Positions 22,932 through 37,049 of a stretch of 64,000 nucleotides of DNA are shown here, in pieces. The notes beneath the pieces were generated by a model. That model did no database searches, was not told where the DNA came from, and saw only the letters and a list, made by a program, of their open reading frames with translations. Positions within the stretch are counted from its first letter, which is position 1; each line of letters opens with the position of its first letter. Origin of the DNA: Otis tarda (lineage: Eukaryota > Chordata > Aves > Otidiformes > Otididae); assembly GCA_026413225.1 (NCBI GenBank), contig CM048552.1, positions 163,134,053-163,198,052 of the forward strand, given 5' to 3'. The position numbers and the translations under genes are program-made.

Positions 22932-25900
22932 CTGCACTCCAAAACAGTACTATCATTTTGTACAAATATTTTAATTGTATTGTTTATCTAAATTAAAGAC
23001 AAAAAAAAAAATCTAATCTTTTATGGTTTCCAGACATAACGTAAACATTTAAATAAATAACTAAAAGTAGATCACTCCAAATTAATGGGACATATTTAAC
23101 TGTAATTTTAATGCTTTCAATTTTAATAACTTTATGCTATTATTTCATATTTTATTGAGACAGATGGAATTAGAACCTGATTTTATTGCCTCTCAACTAA
23201 ACAAACTCTGTTACAAAGGGCTTCTACCATATTGCATGCAGAAAGTTAATAAATAAAATATTTACTTAATCTAAGTAGGATATGAAATGAAAACAATAAA
23301 AAGTTGATTTTTTTGACAAACTATACCACGACTTTGCAAGTGTTAGTTTGGCTTAATAGGTGTATTTTTTTTTTATATATCTATCTTAAGGATGCTCTAT
23401 ATTTCACAGTATCTTTCATTTGCTCTATTGAATCTTAGGAAGCTTTGAATCCTGGAAGGTATCTTCTGTGTCACCAAGCCTAGTGTCCAGCTGGGAAGTG
23501 GACTGTAACTTTTCCTGAAAGGTCAAAAACTATTAAAGCACCACTGAATGTTTTCTTGTGATGATTCTTTTATTCCTGAAGATGAATGGAGTACATGAAA
23601 CCAGTTCTTTAGACAAGCTACTGTATTTTTACCTAACTAGTAGGTCACAGTGAAACTGCTATTTTGGTGATGTAAAGTAAAAGTATATCTTTGGTGAAAA
23701 GTTTTCTTGGGTTAAAGGAAATCTTAGATTATATAAAGGAAGCACTGTATCTTTCTAATCAACATCATCCCCAGTCCTAATATAACATCTATAGTAAGCT
23801 TCTGGAGCATATGAGTAAACTGCAGACAAAATCAAGATACTCAAATATGTCTTAGGGACTTTATACACATATAGCTATATTGAAATTTCACACTTTTAAT
23901 GAACGTTTCTTCTCTCTTACTCCTTATTTTTAAAATGGTTGGTCAGCTACAGCTAAAGATCAAACACCTGGACTAATGAGATCACAATAGAGTGATCAAA
24001 AGATGTAGGAAAAAAAAAAGCACAGTACCTTTATTTAACACATAGAGTTTGGTGACATGCTTTTTTTTTTTTTTTATACACAGCATACATCTCATAAGCC
24101 ATATAAATTCCCTTTAATTTACAGTATTCTGAAGCTATTAATTACTACTGGCAGGTTTCCAATTTCTTTACAGTAACACCTGTTTAATTCTTCTTCAACA
24201 TTTCTTTTCCCATTCTTATCTCCAAAATGTCTAAAAACTAATTTTTAAAAAAAAAAGAAAACAAAAACATGTTTTTCCAAGAACTAGAGCATGAAACAAT
24301 TTTCCAAGTGTATGCAGGACAATGACATTCTGAGATATAAAAAAGACATATACAATGACTAGTGGCAATGGTCTTCACATGCAGTTAAATTATATAAGAC
24401 CATTGTTAGGATAACTTTAACTGTATTTAAAAAAAAAAATCAAATGTTACTGAGTAAAAAAAAAAAATTTGCTTAATTGGGCTGCAGACATCATTCTTCT
24501 CCGATGACATGTTTTTATATTTCTTTTAGATAGGTATAATTTCCTGCTGTAATACAATTATTTGGCTTTTTTTTTTTCTTATGCTGAAATGTAGTATTAA
24601 TACAAAAAAAAAAAAAGAATTCTGCAATTAGTAAAAAAGTAGCCTCCCACAGACAAGCATATTTTTGCATAAAATGCTCTGGATCATCACTTTGAGTCTT
24701 AACTCTAACTTTATAGATGTTGTCAGAGTTACCCCAAAGGAGCAACAGAACTACAGTTTTTTTGAAATATGAGTAATATATGTATCTGTACATTTTATTT
24801 AAAAACAGTGGAAGTTAAGTGTGAAAATTAAGAAACTTTGTAGAAGTTTAGATAATACATTTTTCTTTACAAAAATCCCTACTAGTAACAGAGAATGTAG
24901 AAATTTGTTGACTTTAACTTACATTGTGAACTTTGGGTCAAACTCCATCTTAGATAAACACACATCAGTGCTCTCTAGTGCCTATTAGCAATTTCTTATA
25001 CACCAACAGTAAATAAATTATCCAGTTTGGCTGTGCATGTCGATATATGAAACATTGAGCTCAGTGTTCTACATTTGGCACTGGTACCTTTCATGCAACC
25101 TTATAATCCTTTATCATACAGATCCCTTATCAAAGGGATCACTTCAAATTCCATAATTTTGCCAAAAGATTTCTTAATACTGTGGACAGGGAATTGCATA
25201 ATGTCAAGAAATGATTGATGAGAGCTGTCCTGATATTGCAGTAATGAAGTTTGGATTATCTGCACAGATAAACATGACCAATTACTTTAATATAGGGAGA
25301 AAAAAAATCTGGAACAAATCACAGTTGAAAGCAGCTGTGAACAAATTAGATTATGTTATCTTTACTTCCCAATCTGAGTAGGACATAAGACCAGCAGATT
25401 ATCTGTCAGTTCCCAGACCATTTGACAGGCTCAGATAACGTTTGGGAAAAAAAAAAAAACCTCAAAATTTGGGTATCAGATTCTGCTTGGAAAAAATCTA
25501 CTCTATGGAGAAGTTCCCTGTAAAGGAAGCTGCAATGCTGACCTTTCAAAGAGTTCCTTAAATAAAATTTTATATTTCTTATACAGTTGTGTTAGTAATG
25601 GATTTTTAGTTACAGATTTTGCTCAAGAATTTTAACACCAGGCTTGACAAGAACAATTATTTCCTTCCAATAGAGTAGTGTTCTATTTACCTATTCTATT
25701 TTACAGTAGAAATTTTATCAATTACAGAAATCATATAGTTGCTACTTCTTTTCATATTACTCACAAATATTTTAGAAAATACTATCACGAGTTCTTTAAG
25801 CAAGGATACTGACTACTAGGTTTTTTTCTTACAGCTTTGACTTAGTGTTTCTACTTTTATATTTCTGTCTTTAAGCTTGATGAGTCACTACTTTATATCA

Positions 25901-27309
25901 CCTCACACTTCATTTAACCATGTCACATCACATAAGTGATGTAATGAAATGTAATATGACATAGAGTACTATTATGAACTATTGTAAAGTTTTAAGACAG
26001 ACAGCATTTAAATAGTGGCTGCACTAAACTAAACACAAGAAAAGTCACTGACGTAGGAATCAAGATATCAATGTAAGTAACAGTTTCCTCAACAACATGT
26101 GGAAGATTTACCTGCCAATGTCAGACTGAATGGAATACTAAATATAGATAATTCTATGTGGTTAGTTTATGCCAAATACTGATCTCTACAGAGATCATAC
26201 CAGTAAGATTGACTCATCTACAGAATCAATTCCAGTAATTTTTTTTTTCCCTTAGGACACGATAAAATTAAAATGAGGGGGGAAGGTTGAAAAGTTTCTA
26301 ATTTTCATATGAGTTAAAAATGAAACTTGACAGACTTCAGTATGACTTGCTAAATTTCTGTAGAACTATAATAGAGTTTGTATAGACTTCAAGATTTAGT
26401 TTTGAATTTCCTACTTGGAGTTCAGAGCTCTGTTTTTTCCTTTTTTTTTTTTTCCTTATGTAAGATAAGAAGTATGAAAACTTGTTTTATTTATTGTTTT
26501 GTACAACTGAATATGCATAGTGGAGCTGTGTGATGACGATAATTTCATTTTTGAACAATCAAAAAAGTTCTATAATGAAAAGCAAAACTTTAAAAATTAT
26601 TTCTTGAAAGTTGTTCAGATACCTCTTTTTTTTCTTACTATTTCTGTCTGCATACTAATCTAAACTGAATGTCTCTATAATTTGTCACAACCTAAAAGCA
26701 TGTACACAGATGTGTGATAACTTGTTAAGCCACAGTAAATTGATTGTGAAGCTCATCTTACGATTTATTTACTTATAAAAGGAGAAGTGTGGCTTTTTGC
26801 ATTTTTTTTTTTGCATCCTATAGAGAGAATTTTCCATAAATGCTGACATGCAGAATTGTTCAAATCAAACTGTAGAACAAGAAATTCAACTTTTTTTCCA
26901 GAGCTCTGTTTGTCAGGTGCAAAATCTACTAAAGCAGTAAGAATATCAACTAAATGAAAAGCAGATAAGTTTTTCTAAAAAAAAAAATAAAATTATGTAA
27001 TACGTAATAAGTAGTTAGAACACACCATGCTGAAAAAATACAGGGCAAAAGTATTACATATTTTCAGGATAAACAAGTGCCTAAAGATTACATGTTGAAT
27101 CAAAAGAGAAGAAAAAAAAAGAAAAAGAGTATTTGAGAAGGAAAACACCATATTTACAGCAATTTCTTCTTATACACTGGGTTTCTTCAAAATAAGTTAA
27201 GAATTTCAGTGCAAATGATAACATTTACTTATTCTTCACTTTCAATGTGTATCATTAAATTATTTTTTTAAATGTTTGCAAAAAAAACCCCTCTGTTAGT
27301 CAATTAGTA
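22932..27309. other. 4.4 kb of unique AT-rich DNA
   Basis: No gene or interspersed repeat recognised. It contains many A and T homopolymers of 8-15 bp (for example 24061-24075, 24459-24470, 25446-25460). A frame at 24515-24793 is broken by lysine/phenylalanine runs and is not credible as a gene. Confidence 0.5.
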
Positions 27310-27905
27310 CACTCCACTGCTCAAAGCAAGTCTGGTTAGATAAGATTGCTCAGGGCCATGTATAGTCAAGTCTTGAACATCTCCAAGGATGGAGATCCCA
27401 TAGCCTCTCTGGGCAATCTGTTCCAGAATTTGACTATCCTCATGATTAAAAAAAAAAAAAAAAAAAAAAAAGCTTATGTTTTCCTTATGTCTGATTGGAA
27501 TTTCCCACATTCCACCTTCTGTCTGTTAACTCTTGATCTGTAGCTGTGCATCTCTGAGAAGAGTCTGGCTCCATCTCCTCTTTGTCTTCCAGTTAGGTAG
27601 TTATAGACAGTAACAAGGCTCCCATAGGCATCACTTCTCTGGCCTGCTCCCTCAGCTTCTCATTGTAGAATGTGCTCCAGCCCTGACTGTCCTGGTGGCC
27701 TCCGACTGACTTGAGCCAGTATGTAAAAATTCCTGTGTTATTGGGGAGCCCAAAACTCCAGATGTACTGAACGGAGGGGAAGTATCACGACCCCGGTCCT
27801 GTTGGTGACAGTCTCACTAGTGCAAACTAGGATGTATTTGGCTTTTTCTGATGCAAGAGTGCACTGCTGACTCATATTCAACTTCTCCACCAGCATGTGT
27901 GAGTT
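27310..27905 (-). mobile_element. Ancient CR1 LINE fragment
   Basis: Diverged CR1 blocks on the minus strand: GAACATCTCCAAGGATGGAGATCCC and CTCTGGGCAATCTGTTCCAG (C-terminal HWNRLP region), then a 24-A run (27448-27471), then blocks corresponding to the LEYC/VRP and QKANRIL regions, ending near the CTGCTGACTCATATTCAACTT segment at about 27870-27890. No octamer array. The A run has replaced the usual short A/T stretch and is probably a later expansion. Confidence 0.8.
27448..27471. repeat. (A)24 homopolymer
   Basis: A 24-base A run within the old CR1 fragment. Confidence 0.95.
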
Positions 27906-30900
27906 GGAGGCTCATTAAACTGGAAAACACGGGTTGCTAGCCCACGGGTTTTGACTGAGGTGATGAGACTATGAAATTAGGTATATTTAAATGCACAAAA
28001 ATATCTGTAGAGGACACTTGTTTTATGATGCAGGCAGTTTTTCCTGATTCAAAAGTTAAATTTCTTTTTACTGTATACGACCAAGTGGTTTATGTATGAA
28101 CCGATCCTCTTGCAATGCTCACTGTTAGTGCAATAGGAACATGTCACTGTTTCAAATCCCTGAGGAAAAACAACAATAACAACAAAAATGATGTAATTTT
28201 ATGCATCCCTATTTGGATGGGAAAAACAGATGGAAGAAACTCTTAGCACAGTAATGTGCATTCACATACAAGAGCAGTCTGTTGAGTGAAAAGTACTTAT
28301 TGAAGTAGGGAGTGCACTTTATTTGGCACACAATGTATTGTTTTTTTATTATTATTTCTTCTGTCTTATCATCATCTTCTCATTTTTTTTACCCCTTTGG
28401 CACTAATGCATTTTTAAAAAATCTCAAACAAATCTAAGAACTTACAACTGTAAAGTTTTACTCATATGAGGGATACAATACGTAGATGAATAATTAACTT
28501 GAAGTGTCCTAGGGCTATACATATAGACTCAGACTTTAAAGGTACATATGCTATGTGCTTTGTCTCATTTGATATTAAGTGATTTACTGTATTTAACCAT
28601 GTTTAACTACCATAAAAAGATAGTTAAATAAATTGCTGAGTTAAAATAAATCTGTACTCCAGCCAAGTAAAGTAGTAACTTAATGGAGAAACTAATTAAC
28701 CCTGAAAAATGGGAAGAAACACAGGATTTAGAAAATACATATCAGAAAAAAAATCTCCTCTTTATCTTATTCTACTGACCTTGTTACTAATGCCTATATA
28801 AAATTAGCATTTTCTATCTTCCAACAACTTGGATTTTCCTGACTTCTCGTGGAAAACTACATTTTAAATTTTCTGTGTTTGCAGACTGACCTTCCACAAT
28901 CAGATTAGTTTACGCTTATTTCTTCTTGTGTCAGTGCTGATAGTAATTCATTCTTTGCATATTTATAGAGAAGAAAAATAAAAGGTATCCTATTACTTTA
29001 TATTTCTGGGCTAAACATTTTGATTTTTCTTATTTGATAGGTTATTCTTTCCTTGAACATTAATGAATCTGAATAAAGCCTTTCTAATGCTAAGTCATAG
29101 GAACTAAATACCATATTTTTGGTGAGGACTGTATGTACTAGTTCTTTGCAAAATATCACTGAAACTTTATTACCTGAATTAAAAAAAAAAATGCTCTTAA
29201 ATTTTTTTTTAACCTCTTCGTTGTCTAGTCTCGTTGTGATAAACTCATATTCCTCAGCTATTTTCAAATGATGTTACTATTCTGAGACTATGGAACTATT
29301 ATCTATAGCTAGAAATTTATAATAGTCTAATGAAAATAATAAAAGTCTGAAACAGACCAATGACCTGAACATACATTAAAAACTACACTATAAAAATACA
29401 TGCTTTGGGCCAAAAAGATACCAAAATTATAGACTTCTCAAACACTTACGATCCCTGTATTTCTTGTGTGGGGACTAACAAGTATGGCTCTAGTGATTGC
29501 TAGCCAAAAATTTGACAGGAATTACAGTAAAATATGAGCACTCTAACACACCTTCTTTACATTTTCCCCATTGAATGGGCATTAACAGCTTGTCATATAC
29601 ATGGTATTCTTGAAGATGATTATTTACATGACTAGGATCATAATAATTGAATTATGAACTATTAAAAGAAGACCCTCAAAACTGAATTTAGCAAAGTAAT
29701 TCTGTTTGGACTGGTGATACATCTTAATTGCAAATTCTGAATACAGTGACATAATCTGTTATGAGGCTTGCATACTACTAGGAGGAGGAGGAGGAGTAGT
29801 GGGAGTAGTAGTATTACTGCTGCTGTTAATTATTTCTAAGTATTATTTTTTGCAGTAGAAGTAGATGCATATATTTTCAATTAATTGAAGAAATAGCAAG
29901 TGAAACTGAGAAGACCTTCATTAAAATTAACGGATTTTATTTAGCATAAAACCCAACATATAATATTTTTTTCATTTGGAGTTTGCTGTACTAATAATTG
30001 TTTTTAATAGCTTTCTCTTAATTTACATACGTATCATCACAATTTTATGTTTCAAATCTTTATAAAGACAATGTCTGTGTCAATCAGTACAAAAATTATT
30101 GTTTTCATTATGAGAATAAAGTGTGCCTCTATGTGGAAAAAAACCCCAGTGTTGTTTAGTAAGTAAAATTTTATGTATGAACAAGTGTGATTAAATGTCC
30201 TCTTAGACTGAAATAAACTAATTTTATATATATGTATATATAAAGGTAGGTGAAGCAAAGAAGTTACACGTATTTTTTTTGTTGCCTCCATCATGCAATT
30301 ATTACATGATGTTCTAGAAGAAAATAAATAATACTCTATTGCAGAGAAGCAACAGAAATAAGAACAGCTCTACTGAATGATTCTCAATACTGGTACAAAC
30401 CCCATATATTTTCTACAGTGATTTCTTTGGTGTGAAAAAGGCAATTGGTGTATTACATCTATCTTTTTTTTTTAATTGTAACAAAAAGAAGGAATGAAAA
30501 TAAAACAATCTCAATAAAAAACCCAAATTCATAACAAAAAAAAAAATCTGGAGCTTTTCAGTAAACAAAAAGAAGAAAGACAAAAAAAGATCATGTCATT
30601 TCTGCTATTTGACGTCTTAATAGGCACAGTAGAAATCTTAGCTTGACACACAAATATTCAGTTTTCTATTTAATCCAGTCAATTACATTATGTAATTTTC
30701 TGTAGTCCAAACACAAATACGGACCTTGTCTCCTCCATCCGAAAATACCAAAACACTTAACAGAAGACAAAATTTAGAAAAAAATGCATGTAGTAAAGTC
30801 AATGAAGCATGACAGTCTCATGTAAGCAAATAAATGGATGCTTATGCACATGTGTGTTCTTGATGGCCAATTTTACCTCAGGGTAGATGGAAAAGAGGTT

Positions 30901-31520
30901 TATTGGAGAACAAAACTTAAAAACATAGCGCAAAGGATTTATTATGGAGTTTCTCACTATATTCAACACAGTCATAGCAAAAAGATCTGGCCAGAAATAT
31001 CTAGTTGTAGTAGAGCTTCAAGGGAGTAGAATGCAGCAGATAGCAAACTCTGTGAAATAGCTGAGCTAAAGCAAGTTTAAAAACAGGCAAGAATATAGCT
31101 TCGTGCTCTCCTTTCATTGAAATTTACGGGATATTTCTGCATATGTATAGCACCATGACCACAGAGAAAAAAAAAGTCACAGTTAATGTAGATTGAAATG
31201 GCATTTTGAGTAATTACTTTTTGTACTAACACTTGCTTCTTTATTTGATCTTTGATGACAATAAGATACTTTCAAAAATTTCTTCATCAGACTTTACCCC
31301 ATATATGGAGGCTTTTTGATCCACACTGCTATGAATGTGGGTATCTTAGCTTCATCTCTGTTCAATATGGGGTTTTCACTGTTTGAAAATGTACCTAGTG
31401 ATCCAATTTGTTGTTAAAGAATATATATACACAAAATTAAAGAAAACACATAAATAGAAACAGATCTTTTTATCTGTTAAAAACACTAAATATTAACAGC
31501 ATATTTACACATTTGTTAAA
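27906..31520. other. 3.6 kb of unique AT-rich DNA
   Basis: No gene recognised. Contains a short (AGG)n/(AGT)n triplet tract at 29781-29830 and A/T homopolymers. Confidence 0.5.
29781..29830. repeat. Triplet-repeat tract (AGG)5 into AGT/CTG-like units
   Basis: GGAGGAGGAGGAGGAG (29781-29796) followed by imperfect AGT and TGC triplets up to about 29825. A composite trinucleotide tract. Confidence 0.75.
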
Positions 31521-31707
31521 ATCATAGAATCATAGAATGGTCTAGGTTGGAAGGGACCTTTAAAGGTCATCTAGTCCAACACCCCTGCAAGGAGCAGGGA
31601 CATCCCCAACTAGATGAGGTTGCTTAGTGCCTCATCCAACCTGACCTTGAATGTTTGCAGGGATGGGGCATCTACCACCTCTCTGGGCAACCTGTGGCAG
31701 TGTTGTT
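31521..31707 (-). mobile_element. CR1 LINE 3' end, short copy
   Basis: Octamer array ATCATAGAATCATAGAATGG at 31521-31540, the GGTTGGAAGGGACC block, and 70 or so bp of ORF2 C-terminus (complement [27 protein letters not shown]). Truncated at about 31707, giving a copy of roughly 190 bp. Confidence 0.93.
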
Positions 31708-33405
31708 TCTTGCCTGCTTGCCTAATAAAAACTTTAGTTCTATGTTTTCTTCCTAATCTGTGTGTCATTTCTTTACTGGACAGAAAGTGACATAAAGCTA
31801 TGGATTTATGCAAAGTTGACCCAAAGTAATGCAGCCAAGTGTATGGTTCTGCACTCTTAAGGGAACCATGCAACTGTCAAGTATATGGCATTGGATAAAA
31901 TCTTTCTGATCTTTGGTACAAGAAAAAAATATAGAAGAAACAATCAATGTTCCTTGTTTCACAATATATCCTCCTCTCCAGTACCTACTTTGGTGACACA
32001 TCATTGTTTTATTATAGCAACTTGCCACAGGATTTGAATGAACACACTCATTAATACTTTTTATTTCATTGCTTACATGAATAATTATTTCTACACTCAT
32101 GATTTCCACAGACTTAAAGACATCTTTAAGGATATGATAAGAAATCACCTTTACAAATTGATGAGGAAACATTAAGCAGCTTACTATTCAAAATAAACCC
32201 CAATTTGATGTTCATTATACAAAGTTCAGGTTAAACCAAATCTTGTTGAGATTAGGTTGCTTATACAAATTTCATGAGGTAAACATGCATTCTGAACATA
32301 ACGTTAAAAATAACACTTTCTTCTGTGGAAAAGAGGATCCTGTAGTTGTAAATGGCATATAGGAAATGGGAGATGAGTTGGGTGGGGTTTTTTTTTTTCC
32401 TAAAGAGGAAAAACCACATCAATATTCTGATGAAACAATTAAATTCTACTTTCATTGTAATCACAGTTACTCCAAAATAAATAAAGAAACAAACAAAAGG
32501 CACAATGGATATGGAAGGGGTCTAGAGAGGGTGTAACGAGAGAGAGGAATCCTTGTGAACTGCCCTGGCAGCTTACAGCACCATGCAGAGAAGTATCCCT
32601 GCAGGAGCTGGCAGAATCTATGAGAAGAGGATGAATACAGCCTACTTGCTAGGATAATTGTATCACACAAAGAGGCATAAATTAAGAAGTTATACATGTG
32701 ATACACCATCTGTGTCTGATTTTGTTATTTTCTTCATATACATCTGTTTCTATTCAGCTATAGGGCAACACTCCATCATATTATGCAGACCAGAATAACA
32801 CAGAAAGTTCAGTTTTGTTGACAAAAAAGAAATTTCTCTTCCTAAATACATGATAAAGCAGCACAGTAATTTTTGATCAGTAACCTTTCAAAATCAAAAC
32901 AAGAGAGTTGATCCAAATACATTCAAATTTTATATTTGATATTTATAACTCTGGATTAAGATCTCTAGATTCCAATATGTGGCTATAACTTGAGTCAGAT
33001 GCTACACTGGTAGGTGTTTATTTTCTGGTTCCAACTGGAATGTGACTGAACTCTGGAGAAAAGGAGAAGATAAATAAAAGAAATCTGCACTATGTACATT
33101 AAAAAGTAAAAGAAAAAAAACTAAACAGAAATAATGATATCTAGTTATGTTGATAAACTTTTACGATTTTATATCTAATCTCCAGTCCTAGTTGGAAACT
33201 GAGTTCGAGCACTATTCCCAGTGCCTTTATTACCTGCTCCTCTTCTAATCCTGAAACATAGCTTCATAAACTGAACTAACCATTAAGTATTTTATCTGAC
33301 TTAGAGAGTTAGATAATGCCCCAGAACAGATTGTCAGGCAGATTCAGAAGTGATTGATATACCTGTTGCTCATGTAATTCCTGTATGATTTTTTTTTTCA
33401 CCCGG
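31708..33405. other. Unique spacer
   Basis: No gene or repeat family recognised. Open frames of 80-124 codons (31798-32172, 32261-32709) have no recognisable domains and are AT-rich. Confidence 0.5.
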
Positions 33406-34002
33406 TGTTGTGGTTTAGCCCTAGTCACCACACTGTTTCTCGCTCACTCTCCCCCTCCCCAACAGGATGGAGGAGAGAATTGTGAAGAAAGGAAAACCCA
33501 TGGGTTGAGATGAAAAGAGTTTACAAGAATAGCAAAGGAAAACTACAGCAATAACAAAATATAAGGATACTATAATATAAGGATACTATAATATAAAAAA
33601 ATGAACAATGCACGATTTCTCACCACCCGATGTCCCGATGACTGATACAGCCCATCCCGAGCCGAGATCATGGAAAGGAAAACCAAGCAGCAAAGGAGCG
33701 AAAGGGTGACAACAAGGTAGAGAGAGTGAGTGAGATGGACCCCCCCAGCCAATACCCACTTATGTACTGGGCATGACGTTCATGGCGTGCTCTCTTTGGC
33801 TAGTTTGGGTCAACTGTTCTGTCTTTCTCCCAGCTTCCTTCGCCTGCACATTAGCAAGACCTGGAAAGCCGGACAGTGTCCTTGGTCTCATTAGCAACAA
33901 CTCACATCATCAGTGTGTTTATCAACATTCTTCACATAAGAAACCCAAAACACACTGGCTACTGAGAGGATATTTAACGCCATCCCTGGCAAAACTAGGA
34001 CA
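33406..34002 (-). mobile_element. Solo ERV LTR (597 bp)
   Basis: Plus-strand ends are TGTTGTGGTTTAGCCC and AAAACTAGGACA, so the sense LTR on the minus strand starts TGTCCTAGTTTTGCC and ends CTAAACCACAACA. Flanks CCCGG (33401-33405) and CTCAG (34003-34007) match at 3 of 5 positions with only transitions, compatible with a decayed 5-bp target-site duplication. The sense 3' part contains CATCTCAACCCATGGGTTTT and a purine-rich segment shared with 18425-18575. The U3 holds GACCCAAACTAGCCAAAGAG, also seen with changes at 52278-52817. No internal retroviral genes adjoin it. A 16-bp tandem duplication sits at 33561-33596. Confidence 0.85.
33561..33596. repeat. 16-bp tandem duplication inside LTR
   Basis: ATAAGGATACTATAAT is present twice head-to-tail plus a partial third unit (ATAA). 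A local slippage duplication within the LTR. Confidence 0.92.
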
Positions 34003-37000
34003 CTCAGATAATTATATGTCTGACTAACGATGCTTTAAAGTTCTTTAAAATTCTGGAGATTTTTAGATGCATTCAACAGCTGCAGTATCACATTCAGGCA
34101 AGTGAAAAACAAACAAACCAATCCAGCAAATTAAACTTTTTTTATTTTCTCATTATTTCAGCCACTGTCACAAATTCCATACTTTCTAGAGGTTCCTAGC
34201 AAGCTAGTCCTACCTATTTTGTACTATTCTTTCAAATATTTATATCGATCAGATTTTAATATGTTCCTAATGAAAAATTAAATTTTTTACAAAAAAAAAT
34301 CACATTAAAAATGTAACCTGAAGGCAATGTTTAGTCAGTAATTGAATATTTTAAAAAAATTCCATGCTTAGTAGTCTTATTTCATCATTCCATTTCACTG
34401 CCTTACTGATTTATAGTGTAATTGCTTTTAAATCAGTGAAAAATCCTAAAAATAATCTGAAAAGACCATCTATCAAAATATTTGTATGGTTGAGAACCCC
34501 AAAAAATGGAGCTGTGACAATGACTTCAGATGTCAATAGTATGGTATTTGTATGACTTGCTGGTCTTGGGCTGCTCCTGGGATGTTGTTAGATCCTAGGA
34601 TGATTTTTTTTGTAATAATAGGTTTGGTTGACTCATTTCATTTCACGGCAATGCTCACATCTAACAGAGCTCTAGACTGAAAGACAGAAGTATTACCAAG
34701 ATGTACATGTTTTAGGAATGAGAGAACAGCTCTGAATGAATACATACCATTGCATTTAAGCAAGACAGAGTATACTGGCCAAGATGTCTTCAGGATTTCC
34801 AAAGAAATTCCACTATCTTCATTGACAAGTTCAGTGCTAACTATTTTTTGCACTTATGTTTTCTAGTATCAAATCTGAACCTTCCATGCTGCATATTGTA
34901 TTGAGTATTTCTTGTTCAACCCTTAGAGGATGTGGAAAGCAATCCATCACTGTCTCAATTTTACAGTTTCATATATTTGAATAGTGTTGTTTCCTCTCAA
35001 TCAACTAACTCAGTTTCTTCAGCTCAAACAGGTAATATTTTCTAAATCTTTATCATCCTTGATGCTTTCCTCTGTGTTAAATTTGTCAATTTATTTAACT
35101 TTATTGCCTCATTTATGATTTGTAACATCAGATTCTTTCCTGAAATAGTATTTACCAGCTGGTAATGAGGAATGGTATGTTATTCCATTTTTTTCCCCCC
35201 TAGTTCCTAAATGTATTTCTTTGTACTTTATAGAATTTCGACTTATTGATTTGGACTATTTCTTCAATTTATCAAGATCATTTTCAATGACAGTGTTGCC
35301 TCACATAATTACAATTGTTCCGTAGGTAATGACATTTATATAGTTTATTTCTTTTTGATTATTCAAACTCTTAATAATGAATTGCACTATCTTCACAGGA
35401 AAATGAAGAATGACCCACTTAATATGTCTCCCTAATTTTAATACAAGGTTACTGATGAAAACTGTTTGGATATGGGGTTTTTCCTCAGTCAGCGTTGTGC
35501 CCAGATGAGAGTGAGATGTGATGAACTAAATCTTGCAGTCTTTAATCTCATAAACAACAACAATAACAACAACAACAACAACAACAACAACAAAAGAAAA
35601 CACCAAGTTTTATTTATCTTCGAAGAGTGCCACAGGGAAAAGGGGCCCAAAATGGAGGAGAATGTGACTAAAACCTGGTGAATAAACAATATGCAATATG
35701 TTTGTGCTTACTCACTCTAGTCACAGTAAGGTCACTCTAAATGAGGGCAAGCTGAGTAGTGTACCAGAGTTAGAAATCCAGTAAGAATAGAAAACTATAT
35801 TCAAGGATCTTCTGCTAAGTGATAGGAATTTATTGTCAGTTGAGAAAATATGTAAGACATTTCAGACATTTTTCTTGTATTCTGAAAAACTAAGCAAGAT
35901 TTTAATTACAGACTTTAGATATCTATATTCTCACTAAGTGCTGAACTAACAAAAACTCTTAGCAAAGCCAGTGAGACTAGCCATATTTCCAAGGAAAAGC
36001 AAGCAGCAAGCAACCAAGTGAGAGGAATACCAAGAAGTATCTAGAGGGTGGAGATAGCAAAGTGGGACATAGGTAATGCAGAGCAGCAGCATGGGATACA
36101 GAGCAAGAAATACTAAAACGTAGCTAGACAGACAAGGAATGAGTAGTTAAGAGAAGAATGCAAATTGTGAGAGGCTGAAAGAAGCCAGTCACACCAAACA
36201 TTTAGCATCTGCTTAAAATGGACTTTGCTCTCCAGAAGTACCTAAACTGAAGCTGTAAGATGTGTATTCTTCAAGGAAAGGCAAGGAAACTAGCTGATCT
36301 AAACATTTATTTCACTGGAAGAAAGGGTTGCATATTAGTTATATTTTATATATATATTTTTATATTTATATTTTATTTAGAAATTGGATATGATATGTTA
36401 CTATGTTTCTATACCTTATTAGTGTATTTTTTTTCTCTCTTTAATAAAAACATGTTCTGTGAATCAAAACAATTGATATTCGGGAACGGTGAAAATCAGC
36501 CCACTGAGTATGAGGAGGTTTAGTTAAATTTTCCTATATTTTTTGGTGACAGTTGCTTTAACTTTAAGCTTAGCTCTTTCTTCTGCCAGTCAAATCTTGG
36601 CAGAATTGTTATGTAGTATTGCAGAAATTCCTACCTGTAGGAAGATAAACAATTCCCAATTTTGCCAGCTTTATCTTACTTTTTGTTCTACTTTACCTTT
36701 GGTATCCAGAAATATAGGTCTGGTTTAGAGAAGTATCATAACTCTTCCCTGACTGAGCTGAATGCTGCATGAAATCTTCCATTGGAAGACAAACTATATC
36801 TGCCATGGAAGGTAACCAAGGGTGACTCTTTAATGTTGTGGCTGCATTAATATTGGTTTAGGGAAAAAAAAAAGAAAAAAAAAATAAAGCAAAGGCAGAC
36901 ATAGACTGTCCTAGGCCCATAAAGGAACCTCATTTCCTAGTCTAGTTCTCTGCTCTTTCTGAAGGGATTTAAGCCATAGGTATAATCATAGAGAAGTTTG

Positions 37001-37049
37001 TTAAAACTAAATTATAAGGCTCTAGAAGGAAGCTGGAGTAGTGGTGGAA
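34003..37049. other. 3 kb of unique AT-rich DNA
   Basis: No gene recognised. Contains the (AAC)n microsatellite at 35553-35593 and a TA/TTTATA tract at 36345-36378. Confidence 0.5.
35553..35593. repeat. (AAC)n microsatellite
   Basis: About thirteen AAC units with one AAT interruption near 35562-35566. The runs of N or L residues in overlapping frames come from this array. Confidence 0.95.

Noticed and set aside
22577-22942. 121-codon minus-strand frame
   Set aside because: It spans the solo LTR at 22610-22931 in antisense and begins and ends in its flanks. No protein similarity is recognisable.
27448-27471. 24-A run considered as the poly(A) tail of a processed pseudogene
   Set aside because: It sits inside an old CR1 fragment whose homology continues on both sides, so it is an expanded A run, not an insertion tail.
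31798-32709. Minus-strand frames of 80-124 codons
   Set aside because: AT-rich chance frames without recognisable motifs or supporting context.
35466-35689. Frames with poly-asparagine or poly-leucine runs
   Set aside because: These are translations of the (AAC)n microsatellite.
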